From: Paraniabella defluvii
GTDB lineage: Bacteria > Bacteroidota > Bacteroidia > Chitinophagales > Chitinophagaceae
DNA length: 64,000 nucleotides
NCBI GenBank assembly: GCA_019316985.1
Contig: CP079215.1
Span: 3,720,001 to 3,784,000, forward strand
Direction: 5' to 3'
Part shown: one piece after another, positions 21,310-30,149 of the stretch
How positions within the stretch are numbered: position 1 is the stretch's first letter
Layout: every line of letters starts with the position of its first letter
Position numbers and translations under genes: made by a program
Notes under the pieces: model-generated
What the model was told of the DNA's origin: nothing
Databases searched by the model: none
What the model saw: the letters and a program-made list of their open reading frames with translations, nothing else

Positions 21310-21362
21310 AAAATTTGCCTACAACAATCGCAATATTACTATATAACAATAATACAAAAGCA

Positions 21363-21836
21363 ATGAAACTATCAAACATCAAAGAAATCTTACCAACATT
21401 AGATAATGTTGAATTTCAATTAGAGAACGGAACATTTGTACCGGAACATTTCCACGTTACTGAAGTAGGTGTAATTACAAAAAATTTCATCGACTGTGGC
21501 GGAACAATCAGAAATGAAAAAGTGGTCAATTTCCAATTATGGAATGCAGATGATTACGAGCATAGATTAAAGCCGACCAAGTTATTAAACATCATTAAAT
21601 TATCTGAAGAAAAGTTGGGTATTGAAGATACAGAAATAGAAGTAGAATACCAAAGCGGAACAATTGGTAAATACGATTTGGAGTTTAACGGGAAAACATT
21701 TGTACTAAAAAATAAAACGACTGCGTGTTTGGCACAGGAGGCTTGCGGTATTCCTGCTGAAAAGAAAAAGAAAAATTTGACTGAAATATCAGTAAACAAT
21801 TCTAATACTTGTACACCTGGCGGTGGATGTTGCTAA
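21363..21836 (+). CDS. DUF6428 family protein
   Basis: From ATG 21363 (an in-frame extension to 21300 is unlikely), 157 residues read through without a break. MKLSNIKEILPTLDNVEFQLENG and FVPEHFHVTEVG match DUF6428, which I recall beside ars genes in Bacteroidota. The tail has cysteines in TTACLAQEACG and ends NTCTPGGGCC, a plausible soft-metal or arsenite site. Function is unknown; a chaperone or sensor for arsenite is possible. Confidence 0.75.
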   Translation: MKLSNIKEILPTLDNVEFQLENGTFVPEHFHVTEVGVITKNFIDCGGTIRNEKVVNFQLWNADDYEHRLKPTKLLNIIKLSEEKLGIEDTEIEVEYQSGTIGKYDLEFNGKTFVLKNKTTACLAQEACGIPAEKKKKNLTEISVNNSNTCTPGGGCC

Positions 21837-21883
21837 CACCTTTAATAAGTATAACAAAACTTAAAACATTAAAATAAATAAAA

Positions 21884-22656
21884 ATGAAAATTGCATTATT
21901 TAGTGACATTCACGCCAATCTACCTGCATTAGAAGCATTCTTTGAAGATGTAGAAAAAGAAATCCCGATAGTATTTATTGCTTAGGCGATTTGGTGGGTT
22001 ATAACATTTGGGCAAACGAAGTAGTAAACGAAATCCGTAAAAGGAAAATACCAACCATTGCAGGAAATTATGATTTTGGCATCGGACGTATGAGCAACGA
22101 TTGCGGATGTGCGTACAAAACAGATGGAGAAAAAGATAATGGGAAAATCTCTATTTCCTTTACCAATTCTATTATGAAAGATGAAGAAAGAGCCTATTTG
22201 CGTACACTTCCAGCACATATCAAAGTAGAATTTCAGTTGAATGAGGATAAGCTCAATTTATTATTGGTACACGGAAGCCCAAGAAAAATAAACGAATATT
22301 TATTTGAGGACAGGGAAGAAAAAAGTATGCTTAGGATAATGGAACAGGCAGATGCAGATATTTTGTGTTTCGGGCATACACACAAGCCATACCACCGTAT
22401 TTTAAATTCGGGTATTGACGGGCAAAATCATTTCAGACACGCCATAAACATAGGTTCGGTAGGTAAACCAAAAGACTGCGATGTAAGAGGCGGTTATGTA
22501 ATGCTTACAATCAATGAAGATAGTTCTGTATTGGATAAAAACAGTATCAGTGTAGAATTTATACGCTTTGATTATGATATTGAAAAAGCAGCAAAAGCAG
22601 TTGAAGAAAGCCCACTACCAAATGAATACGCCGAAAATTTAAGAAGAGGTTATTAA
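21884..22656 (+). CDS. Metallophosphoesterase (YfcE/calcineurin-like), frameshifted
   Basis: The motifs are ALFSDIHANLPALEAF (D-x-H), CLGDLVGY (GD), IAGNYDFG (in place of GNHD), LLVHGSPRK and CFGHTHKPY. The GNYD substitution replaces a usual metal-binding His. One base is missing near 21965. The length is about 258 residues. No signal peptide is seen, so it is cytoplasmic. It lies inside the ars operon, 47 bases after DUF6428 and 17 before gcvH. Its substrate is unknown; an arsenate ester or a nucleotide is possible. Confidence 0.82.
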
Positions 22657-22673
22657 TCTAAAAAATCAGAAAA

Positions 22674-23051
22674 ATGGAATTTCCAAGCGATATAAAGTAT
22701 TCAAAAGAACATACGTGGATAAGCGTACAGGATAACACAGGTACAATAGGCATCACTGAATTTGCACAAAGTGAATTGGGCGAAATCGTATATGCAGATT
22801 TACCGAATGTTGGATATAGTTTTCAGCAGGACGAAGTATTTGGCTCTGTTGAGGCGGTTAAAACGGTCAGTGATTTATTTATGCCTGTATCGGGTAAAAT
22901 CATTGAAACAAACCAACGCTTATTAAAAGAACCAATACTAATCAATTCAGAACCTTTTGGAAATGGTTGGCTGATAAAAATTGAAATCAAAGACATTATA
23001 GAATTAGAAAACCTACTCACCTCAAACCAATATAAAGAACTTACAAATTAG
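22674..23051 (+). CDS. gcvH: Glycine cleavage H-like lipoyl protein in the arsenic operon
   Basis: This is an intact 125-residue protein with the full H-protein pattern KYSKEHTWI, ITEFAQSELGEIVYADLP and the lipoyl site GSVEAVKTVSD (K63). H-proteins carry a lipoyl arm in glycine cleavage; related ones act in sulfur oxidation. No glycine cleavage gene is nearby. It sits between a phosphoesterase and acr3, 7 bases before the latter. A lipoyl dithiol binds arsenite strongly, so a lipoate-linked arsenic role, or a spare copy for an arsenite-poisoned H-protein, is inferred. Confidence 0.9.
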   Translation: MEFPSDIKYSKEHTWISVQDNTGTIGITEFAQSELGEIVYADLPNVGYSFQQDEVFGSVEAVKTVSDLFMPVSGKIIETNQRLLKEPILINSEPFGNGWLIKIEIKDIIELENLLTSNQYKELTN

Positions 23052-23058
23052 CCAGACA

Positions 23059-24088
23059 ATGCAACCAAAACTAAAATTTCTTGACCGTTACCTTACCTTA
23101 TGGATATTTCTTGCAATGGCAGTAGGTATAGGATTGGGATATTTCTTTCCGGGAATATCAAAAATTACAAATGCTTTATCCGTAGGCACTACAAATATTC
23201 CATTGGCTATAGGTTTAATACTAATGATGTACCCACCATTGGCAAAGGTTGATTATTCATTATTGCCCCAAGCATTTAAGGATAAAAAAGTAATCGGTAT
23301 ATCATTATTGCTCAATTGGGTTATCGGTACAGTGTTGATGTTCGGATTAGCGGTTTTGTTTTTACGCAATGAACCCGATTATATGACAGGCTTGATACTG
23401 ATAGGGTTAGCAAGATGTATCGCAATGGTAATCGTATGGAGCGATTTAGCTAAGGCAAACAGAGAATATACAGCTATGTTAGTTGCATTAAACAGTATCT
23501 TTCAGGTGCTTTCTTACAGTTTCTTAGTTTGGTTATTTATCAATGTATTACCAAGCAAATTAGGGTTAGCAAATTTCAATGTAAGCGTATCAATTAAAGA
23601 CGTAACCGAAAGTGTATTGATATACTTAGGTATTCCATTCTTAGCAGGTTTTATAAGCCGTTACGCACTGGTAAAATCAAAGGAATAGAATGGTATAACC
23701 GGAAATTTGTACCCCGGATATCCCCATTACATTGTATGCTTTACTGTTTACAATCGTATTAATGTTCAGTCTGAAAGGCGATAAAATATTAGAACTGCCA
23801 ATGGATGTGGTAAAAGTTGCCATACCGTTAATCATCTATTTTGTACTTATGTTTTTCGTCAGCTTCTTTATCAATAAATCTCTAAAAGTTCCTTATGACA
23901 AAAACGCAGCCATCGCATTTACAGCTACAGGAAACAATTTTGAATTGGCAATCGCTATTGCTATAGCAGTTTTCGGTATTCATTCTCCACAAGCATTTGT
24001 AGGCGTTATTGGACCTTTGGTAGAAGTTCCTGTGTTGATATTATTAGTTAGGGCAAGTTTATGGTTAAAGAAGAAATATTACAGTTAG
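23059..24088 (+). CDS. acr3: ACR3 family arsenite efflux transporter, frameshifted
   Basis: Ten membrane helices are recognisable. Helix 4 carries [19 protein letters not shown] with the cysteine needed for arsenite transport, and helix 9 carries [20 protein letters not shown]. Breaks near 23682 and 23720 interrupt a cytoplasmic loop ([16 protein letters not shown]). Repaired length is about 343 residues. The protein extrudes arsenite using the membrane potential. Seven bases separate it from gcvH, so it is part of the same operon. Confidence 0.92.
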
Positions 24089-24179
24089 ATATAAGTAATA
24101 GAAGTTATGAAACGGCAATAGGATTTCAACCGATGTGTTAAAAAATACAGGGTTCAATAATTAAAAACAAGCGTACAAA

Positions 24180-24596
24180 ATGATACAACTACTTAAAACC
24201 ATTCCCGCATTTCCTGTACGGAAAATTGATAAGGCAGTTGAGTTTTATAAAGCTCGATTTGGTTTTGAATGCAGACATCAGGAAGAAACTTTTGCAATAT
24301 TAGTTAGGAGTGGTATTGAGCTGCATTTGTGGGCTTCCTGTAATTATAGTTGGAAATGGAAAAGTGTTTTTTTATTTCTAAAACCGATTAGTAGCGGAGC
24401 AGAAAGTTTTTTGGCAGGTACACACAGTTGCAGGATTGAAGTAAAAGGCATTGACGAACTGTATAAAGAATTAAAAGAAAATGAAGTATTACACAATGAA
24501 AAAACGGAAATAGAAACCACATATTATGGTACAAGAGAATTTGCAACATTAGACTTGTATGGAAATTTGATAACTTTTTATGAGGATATAGCTTGA
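24180..24596 (+). CDS. VOC family (bleomycin-resistance-like) protein
   Basis: This is an intact 138-residue vicinal-oxygen-chelate protein with the two-module pattern PAFPVRKIDKAVEFYKARFGF, ILVRSGIELHLWA and TLDLYGNLITFYE. The sequence resembles bleomycin-binding proteins more than ArsI C-As lyases, because the vicinal Cys pair of ArsI is absent. It lies 91 bases after acr3 on the same strand and may be part of the ars operon. The ligand is unknown. Confidence 0.75.
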   Translation: MIQLLKTIPAFPVRKIDKAVEFYKARFGFECRHQEETFAILVRSGIELHLWASCNYSWKWKSVFLFLKPISSGAESFLAGTHSCRIEVKGIDELYKELKENEVLHNEKTEIETTYYGTREFATLDLYGNLITFYEDIA

Positions 24597-24687
24597 AAAA
24601 TAATTATAGAAACAGTTAGTGTATAAAAGTGCCTTGTTAATATTGTAAGAACAAGACAATGAAAGTTAATGTTTTTTTATTTTAGCG

Positions 24688-24718
24688 TTTGCTTAAATAA
24701 TCAAATTAACTATATTTG
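24688..24718 (+). promoter_or_regulatory. Promoter of the mercury gene set
   Basis: TTTG at 24688-24691 and TATATTTG at 24711-24718 are separated by 19 bases, an exact match to the Bacteroidota promoter consensus. The regulator's ATG is at 24723, so the transcript has almost no leader. Confidence 0.75.
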
Positions 24719-24722
24719 CACT

Positions 24723-25097
24723 ATGGATAATATTTCTTGCATTAGACAACAGGCTGACATTAAGCAAATCAATCGCTGTAAAGAACGAGTTTCGGAACTC
24801 CACGGCTCGTTTGACTATTTGTCAAACGGACTGGAATTGGCGGGAAACAATGTAAGATTGAAAATCCTGTTTCTGATTTATGAAGAAAAACGACTTTGCG
24901 TTTGTGATTTAAGCGATATTCTCGGTATGACAATTTCTGCAATTTCTCAGCATTTACGAAAACTCAAAGACCGTAAACTAATTGAAACGGAAAGAAAAGC
25001 ACAAACTATTTTTTATTCATTAACAAAAGAGTATGAAAAAATGCTGACCCCATTCTTTGAAATACTTGATAATAATAAAATTTTAGAAACTATATGA
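24723..25097 (+). CDS. ArsR/SmtB-type regulator, probably mercury-responsive
   Basis: From ATG 24723, which sits just behind a consensus promoter, the product has 124 intact residues. It shows the winged-helix region NNVRLKILFLIYEEK, the metal motif LCVCDLSDILG and SAISQHLRKLKDRKLIETER. The N-terminal cysteines (SCIRQQ, NRCKERV) may add ligands. It overlaps merTP by the ATGA type. Bacteroidota mercury operons use such ArsR-type proteins in place of MerR; the Hg specificity is inferred from the neighbour. Confidence 0.85.
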   Translation: MDNISCIRQQADIKQINRCKERVSELHGSFDYLSNGLELAGNNVRLKILFLIYEEKRLCVCDLSDILGMTISAISQHLRKLKDRKLIETERKAQTIFYSLTKEYEKMLTPFFEILDNNKILETI

Positions 25098-25706
25098 AAA
25101 CGGACAACAAAATAATTGGCACTGGACTTCTGACGGCATTTGCAGCTTCATTATGTTGCATTACGCCTGTTTTGGCTCTAATAGCAGGAACAAGCGGGAT
25201 TGCTTCAACTTTTTCTTGGCTCGAACCTTTCCGACCATATTTTATTGGCTTGACAATTTTAATGCTTGGTTTTGCTTGGTTTCAAAAGTTGAAACCACAA
25301 AAGCAAATTGACTGTAAATGTGAAATAACTGAAAAACCAAATTTTATGCAAACAAAATCATTTTTAGGAATTATTACCGTTATGGCGGCTTTACTTTTAT
25401 CATTTCCGCTTTATGCCAACATCTTTTTCCAAAGAAGACCGAGGTAATGCAATTATTACCCAGACTTCCAAACTTCAAAAAGTTGAGTTTACAATCAAAG
25501 GGATGACTTGTTCAGGTTGCGAACATCCCGTTAAAATGGAAGTTAGTAAACTAAAAGGAATTGTGGAAGTTGTGGTTTCTTATGCGAAAGGTAATGCCAT
25601 TGTAAATTTTGATAACAAACAAACAAGTATTACAGAAATCGAAAAAGCAATCAATTCGACTGGCTATAAATCACTAAAAGTAAAATTATATCATAATGGA
25701 AATTAA
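25094..25706 (+). CDS. merTP: MerTP fused mercuric-ion transporter, frameshifted
   Basis: The N-terminal part is MerT-like: LTAFAASLCCITPVLALIAG with the vicinal Cys pair in helix 1, further helices, and a cytosolic IDCKCEI pair. After a net two-base loss near 25430 comes a MerP-like heavy-metal domain, VEFTIKGMTCSGCEHPVKMEV. The natural MerTP fusion of Bacteroidota has this layout and a length near 200 residues. It brings Hg(II) into the cell. No merA reductase is in the window. Its ATG overlaps the regulator's stop. Confidence 0.85.
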
Positions 25707-25905
25707 ATTACAATCAACTATAACCTGTCCAAATTGTGAATACGAAAAAGAGGAAACAATGCCCACAAATGCTTGCCAATACTTTTATGAATGTGAAAAT
25801 TGTAAGACAAGATTAAAACCGTTAAAAGGCGACTGTTGTGTATATTGTAGTTATGGTACTGTAAAATGCCCGCCAATACAAGCAGGAAGTATATGCTGTA
25901 AATAA
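25696..25905 (+). CDS. GDCCVxC domain protein
   Basis: This is an intact 69-residue cysteine-rich protein with CPNCEYEK, CENCKTRLK and the signature GDCCVYCSYGTVKCPP, ending SICCK. It corresponds to the GDCCVxC family, some members of which have selenocysteine in the motif; here it is all cysteine. It contains 12 cysteines and overlaps merTP by 11 bases, so it is co-translated. A zinc-ribbon-like fold is likely. A role in mercury binding or transfer to a reductase is inferred. Confidence 0.82.
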   Translation: MEIKLQSTITCPNCEYEKEETMPTNACQYFYECENCKTRLKPLKGDCCVYCSYGTVKCPPIQAGSICCK

Positions 25906-25935
25906 GGGAGGCGGCTTTAGAGTTATGGATATAGT

Positions 25936-25968
25936 ATAATCCCTCCGAATTGTCAAAGGGATTATTTA
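25936..25968. terminator. Bidirectional terminator between mer genes and ORF6N
   Basis: ATAATCCCT (25936-25944) and AGGGATTAT (25957-25965) form a perfect 9-bp stem with a 12-base loop, followed by TTA. It lies directly between the mer set and the stop codon of the minus-strand ORF6N gene, so it can serve both. Confidence 0.7.
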
Positions 25969-26138
25969 TTACCTGTTTAAATTTTGTAACATCCTTCCGA
26001 CTTCAATATCCATTCTCGAAAAGGCAAACCATTTTTTGCCCAAGTCTTTGAGTGATGCCCCGATATGGTAAAGTTCTGCACCGTCAATTATCAAAAAACG
26101 GTCGTGGGCATCGGAAAACACTTCAATGTCTATCGGAG

Positions 26139-26175
26139 TGTAAGTACCCCTTTTCTCAGACAGCTCAGACTGGAC
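26139..26175 (+). repeat. IS terminal inverted repeat (orfB end)
   Basis: It begins TGTAAGTACCCCTTTT and ends AGACTGGAC, and pairs with the complement of 27310-27348. GGAG lies immediately outside. Confidence 0.85.
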
Positions 26176-26192
26176 TTTTCTAATTTACAATA

Positions 26193-27023
26193 TTATGCGG
26201 TTATCGGTTGATCCTGTAATTTTTTTGCTAATTCCGCAGGAGTGAGATTACCAAGGCTTTCATGTGGTCTCCTGTGATTATACTCCTCCATCCATATTTC
26301 AGTATGTTCCTGACTTCAGCCAAGCTAAAAAATAGGTATGCATCTAAAATCTCCTTGCGATAACTTCTATTGAATCGTTCTATGTAACTATTCTGAGTTG
26401 GCTTACCTGGCTGCGTGTATTGTATACTGATGCCTTGATCCTTACACCAGAGTTCAAAATGGTGACTGGTAAACTCAGGTCCATTATCTACACGCAGAGA
26501 AAGAGGTTTGCCTCGCCAGTCTATGATCTGTTCCAATGCACGGGTAACTCGTCGTGAAGAGATCGATGTGCCGATATCAATTGTTAACACTTCGCGAGAG
26601 CAGTCATCCATTACGTTAAAAGTCCGAAACTTGCCGCCCGAGGCCAGGCTGTCGCTCATAAAGTCCATACTCCATTTTTGGTTAATACTTTCTTGCTGTT
26701 CTAACGGAATTCTAGGACGAAGTGGTAATCTGCGTTTCCACGACGCTTTTTGTTCATCTTAAGCAACTTATACACTCTATATACTTTTTATGGTTCCAAC
26801 CTTTACCAGCCCTGCGTAGATAGGCGTATAACTTACGAAAGCCATAGACCGGGTGCTTGGCAGACAGTTCATCCAAAGCCTCAATTACAGCACTGTCATC
26901 CTTCTTGCTGGTATAATAATATTGTGAGCGGCACATGCCTGTTAGCATGCAGGCTCCGGTGATACTTAAGCCGTGATCCAGAATAATCTCCTGGGTTAAC
27001 TGCTTTTGTTCCCGGAGCCCCAA
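26193..27023 (-). CDS. IS3-family transposase OrfB (DDE integrase), frameshifted
   Basis: The product is an IS3-type integrase reached from orfA by -1 slippage. The HTH_21 region (SITGACMLTGMCRSQYYY and HPVYGFRKLYAYLRR) precedes the catalytic core: D in SMDFMSD, D in RVDNGPEFTS, and E in YIERFNRSYRKEILD. The end, HRRPHESLGNLTPAELAKKL, is typical. Single-base breaks near 26765 and 26290 split it, probably sequence errors. Repaired, the DDE triad is complete, so the element could be active. Confidence 0.85.
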
Positions 27024-27285
27024 CCTTTTTTGTGATGACTTCTTTTAAAATTTCGTGGTTAAGACTCAAGTCGGCAAACATCTTTTTCAAGCGAGCATTC
27101 TCTTCTTCAAGCTCTTTTAGCCGTTTGACATCAGAGGCTTCCATACCTCCGTAACGGCTTTTCCAGTTATAGAAAGTCGCTTTGCTGATTTCAAGCTCTC
27201 TGCAGATGTCTTCTGTTCTTCTGCCTTCTTCACCCTCTTTGAGGGCTTTCACAATCTGTGTTTCGGTGAATCGTGTCTTTTTCAT
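26896..27285 (-). CDS. IS3-family transposase OrfA
   Basis: The N-terminal part is an HTH_8/transposase 8 domain, RFTETQIVKALKEGEEGR and ICRELEISKATFYNWKSRYGG, followed by a leucine-zipper-like coiled coil (LKELEEENARLKKMFADLSL). It ends functionally at the AAAAAAG site, after which orfB continues in the -1 frame. In frame 0 it runs on to 26896, longer than most OrfA proteins. Confidence 0.85.
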   Translation of the reverse strand: MKKTRFTETQIVKALKEGEEGRRTEDICRELEISKATFYNWKSRYGGMEASDVKRLKELEEENARLKKMFADLSLNHEILKEVITKKVGAPGTKAVNPGDYSGSRLKYHRSLHANRHVPLTILLYQQEG

Positions 27286-27309
27286 TCCTATTTAAAACTA
27301 AACATTTCT

Positions 27310-27348
27310 GTCCAGTTCTAAACTGTTTGATTTTTAGGGACACTTACA
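27310..27348 (-). repeat. IS terminal inverted repeat (orfA end)
   Basis: Read on the minus strand it begins TGTAAGTGTCCCTAAA and ends GAACTGGAC. GGAG follows at 27349-27352 as the second copy of the target duplication. Confidence 0.85.
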
Positions 27349-28049
27349 GGAGGATATTGGCTATTGTAGCGTTGTAAATCTAATCGTAGCTGATTACTGA
27401 TGCTTTTGGTAAGGATTGTAGCGGTTACAGTAGTCTTACGCTTACCCAACAAAGTAAGCACCGTATCATCCACATAATTATCAAGCAGGATAATAGAACT
27501 TTTGGCACTTCGGATAATATCAGAAACAAAGGCGTAGGCATCAAACACCTGCCCATTGTAAAAATACCTTTTTCGCTGTGGAGCTTGTCGCTTTCCAAAG
27601 CCTTAAAAATCTCTTCAAATTTTTGGTCGGCTTCCAGTTGCTTTAATTCGATATTATCCAAACGATGAAACAAAGAGGCGTTGCTGATGAGCATACGCCG
27701 CATTTCTACAAAGGCTTCCATTATTTCCACACTCATTTTAACGGCTATATCAGAACGGAGTATGGCAGATGCCATTGCAACGCCTTGTTCGGTAAAAACA
27801 TAGGGCAAATAACGTCTGCCGCCGTAGCTTAAACTTGAGGTTCCAATTTGGAACCTCAAGTTTTCAACTTCCTCTTCGGTCAGTTGAAAGCAGAATGATA
27901 CAGGGAAACGCTCAATATTTCTTTTAACGGCTTTGTTCAGGTTCTTTGTTTCTACCTGATACAAGGCAGCGAGGTCGCTATCCAACATTACCTGTTTACC
28001 TCGAATGGTATAAATCAGGTTCCTGATTTCTTTGGGTACGATTGACGGT

Positions 28050-30143
28050 TTATTTTCCATTGCGTTTACTGCTTTTGTTTTTCTCAAACTCAAAGGAACT
28101 TTCAGCGTTTTCTTTCAGAATGATGTAAGCATCGAATTTCTTTCCAGCTTTGCTTGTCATTCCTTTGATAAGAGAAGTTTTGCTTTTATTGATAAGGCTT
28201 GTTACATTTTCGATACTGATTTGTACACCGCAGACAGTGCGGAACTGTACCCAGTTACACGCCTCATCAGGGCATTTCACAATCTTGTCACGGATAATGA
28301 GCTGCTGACTTTTGCATTTAGGACAGGTCAGTTTCGGCTGATTGGTGCTTGCAATAGCGGTTTGCAGTAATTCATCGGTAATGGATTTGGCATAGGTTTC
28401 CATTTCCTTTTGGAATGTTCCGGCATCCGCTTCGTTGTTCTCGTTTTTTCTGCAATGCCAATTCCCATTCGGCAGTCATCGCCACATCCGCAATTTTCTG
28501 GTCTTTGACAAGCCCGTACACCTGTAATCCTTTTTCGGTAGGGATTAAGGAACGTTTATCCCGTTGGATATAATTGCGGGTAAACAAGGTTTCGATAATG
28601 GCGGCTCTTGTTGCAGGAGTACCGATACCGATATTTTTGAGAGCTTTGCGCTCTTCCTCATTCTCGATTTCTTTCCCTGCGGTTTCCATAGCGGACAAAA
28701 GCCCGGCTTCGGTATAAAGCACTGGAGGTTTGGTCTGCTTTTCCAAAACGGTGGCTTCCTTTATTTTGAGTTCATCGCCTTTGTGCAGTTCAGGTAGTTC
28801 CTGCACTGGCTCTTCACCGTCATCGGTAAAACTTCCTTTAATGGAACGCCAACCCGCTTCCTGAATTTTACAGCCTTTTGCCGTAAAGTCGTAATGCAAT
28901 ACCTGTAATGATACATCGGTTATTTCTTTGACACAGGCTTGTGTGATATGGCTTCGAGCAATCGAAGCGCAATCATATTGTAAATCTTGTTTTCGTCTGC
29001 ATTGAGTACCGACGGCACTTTGTCCGTAATCAACAAACCGTGATGGTCCGTTACACGGAGGTCATTCACGATACGTTTGTTGAACCGTCCCCATTTGATT
29101 TTCGTAAGGGCTTGTTTGCAATCTTCACGGTTCTGCAAAGCCCGCACAAGATTGGGAATTTCTGCCCACATATCTTCAGGGATATATTTGCTTCCGGTAC
29201 GTGGGTACGTGATAAACTTCTTTTCGTACAGGCTTTGGGCAATATTGAGCGTTGCTTCAGCAGATAATTTCAGCCTTTTGTTGGCTTCCTTTTGCAAGCC
29301 TGTCAGGTCAAAAAGCAAGGGCGGTTGTTCTGTAACGCTTTTGGTTTCTACCGATGTAACGGTTGCCGTTGCACCACGCTGAATAGCTTTAAGGGTATCA
29401 TCGGCAAGTTTCTTTTCATCCCATTTGGTAGCGGAAATACTTTTGAAATCAACCTGTGCTTTATTGTGCGTTAATTGTATCTGCCAGTATTTCTTTACCG
29501 TGAAATTCTTATTGGCGAGGTAGCGTTTGCATATCAAAGCCAGTGTGGGCGTTTGAACTCGTCCGAGCGAATAGATACCGTTACCTGCGGCAATGCTCAA
29601 TGCCTGCGTAGCATTGATGCCTACAAGCCAGTCGGCACGGCTTCTGCCTTGCGCTGCCTGATACAATCCGTCAAATGCTGCCCCGTCTTTCAGGTTGTCG
29701 AAGCCTTGCTTTATTGCCTTTTCGGTAAGCGAACTTATCCAAAGGCGTTCAAAGGCTTGTTGCATTTCAGGTATTCATAAATGTACCTGAAAATGAGTTC
29801 GCCCTCACGACCTGCATCGGTAGCAACGATGATGCTGTTGCTTTGCTTAAAAAGTTGCTCAATGACTTTCAATTGCTTTAATGCGCCAGTATCGGCGGTG
29901 TATCCTTTATCTTTTTGACCTTGCGGACGGTCAATAAAAACGGGTTGGGCAATATCGGCAGGGATGCTTTATCAAATCCCGAAATGCCATAATCTTCGGG
30001 CATTCCCAGTCCTATTAAATGACCGAATGCCCACGTAACGAAATAGCCGTTACCTGTCAGGTAGCCGTCCTTTTATCGGATGCTCCCAACAAGCCGGCTA
30101 TCTCTCTTGCTACGCTTGGTTTTTCTGCAATAATTGTTTTCAT
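28050..30143 (-). CDS. topB: DNA topoisomerase III (TopB, type IA), element copy, frameshifted
   Basis: ATG 30143 gives MKTIIAEKPSVAREIAGLLG, the Toprim start. TDAGREGELIF carries the Toprim acidic residues. The active site tyrosine is in KKFITYPRTGSKYIPED. SLGRVQTPTLALI and GIGTPATRAAIIETL are further signatures, and a zinc finger (CPKCKSQQ, CPDEAC) lies near the C-terminus. Breaks occur near 30070, 29975, 29760, 28905 and 28440. Repaired length is about 698 residues. This is the counterpart of the CTnDOT exc gene, needed for excision. Confidence 0.85.
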
Positions 30144-30149
30144 ACTGTA

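Larger units (their letters stand above)
26139..27348 (-). mobile_element. IS3-family insertion sequence, 1,210 bp
   Basis: The ends are TGTAAGT... inverted repeats: 26139-26175 and the complement of 27310-27348 share TGTAAGT, CCCT, a CAnACAG stretch and ACTGGAC. The element carries overlapping orfA and orfB on the minus strand with an A6G slippage site (27025-27031). The flanks are direct repeats GGAG at 26135-26138 and 27349-27352, a 4-bp target duplication as expected for IS3-type transposition. It lies within the ORF6N gene. Confidence 0.92.
25969..28060 (-). pseudogene. ORF6N domain protein gene, interrupted by an IS3-family element
   Basis: The 5' part (ATG 28060) encodes the ORF6N DNA-binding domain: IVPKEIRNLIYTIRGKQVML, YQVETKNLNKAVKRN, FPVSFCFQLTEEE and RRYLPYVFTEQGVAM. 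It continues, after a base loss near 27550, to YNSQYPP at 27353. The 3' part resumes beyond the insertion at 26138 with IDIEVFSDAHDRFLIIDG and ends at 25969. Removing the element and one 4-bp duplicate gives a seamless reading QYPPIDIEVF. ORF6N proteins are phage- and ICE-borne regulators; this copy should be inactive. Its ATG overlaps the topoisomerase end by 11 bases. Confidence 0.88.

Noticed and set aside
21300..21362. N-terminal extension of the DUF6428 protein
   Set aside because: It starts inside the Cys-Cys codons of the preceding gene and lacks similarity. ATG 21363 fits the family start.
24180..24596. VOC protein as an ArsI C-As lyase
   Set aside because: The vicinal cysteine pair expected near the ArsI C-terminus is absent, and the sequence looks closer to bleomycin-binding proteins.
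25696..25905. Selenocysteine in the GDCCVxC protein
   Set aside because: All motif positions are TGT or TGC codons; no in-frame TGA is present before the stop.
26896..27023. Frame-0 extension of OrfA past the slippage site as extra protein sequence
   Set aside because: The -1 frame over the same bases encodes the conserved start of OrfB. The frame-0 reading has no family resemblance.
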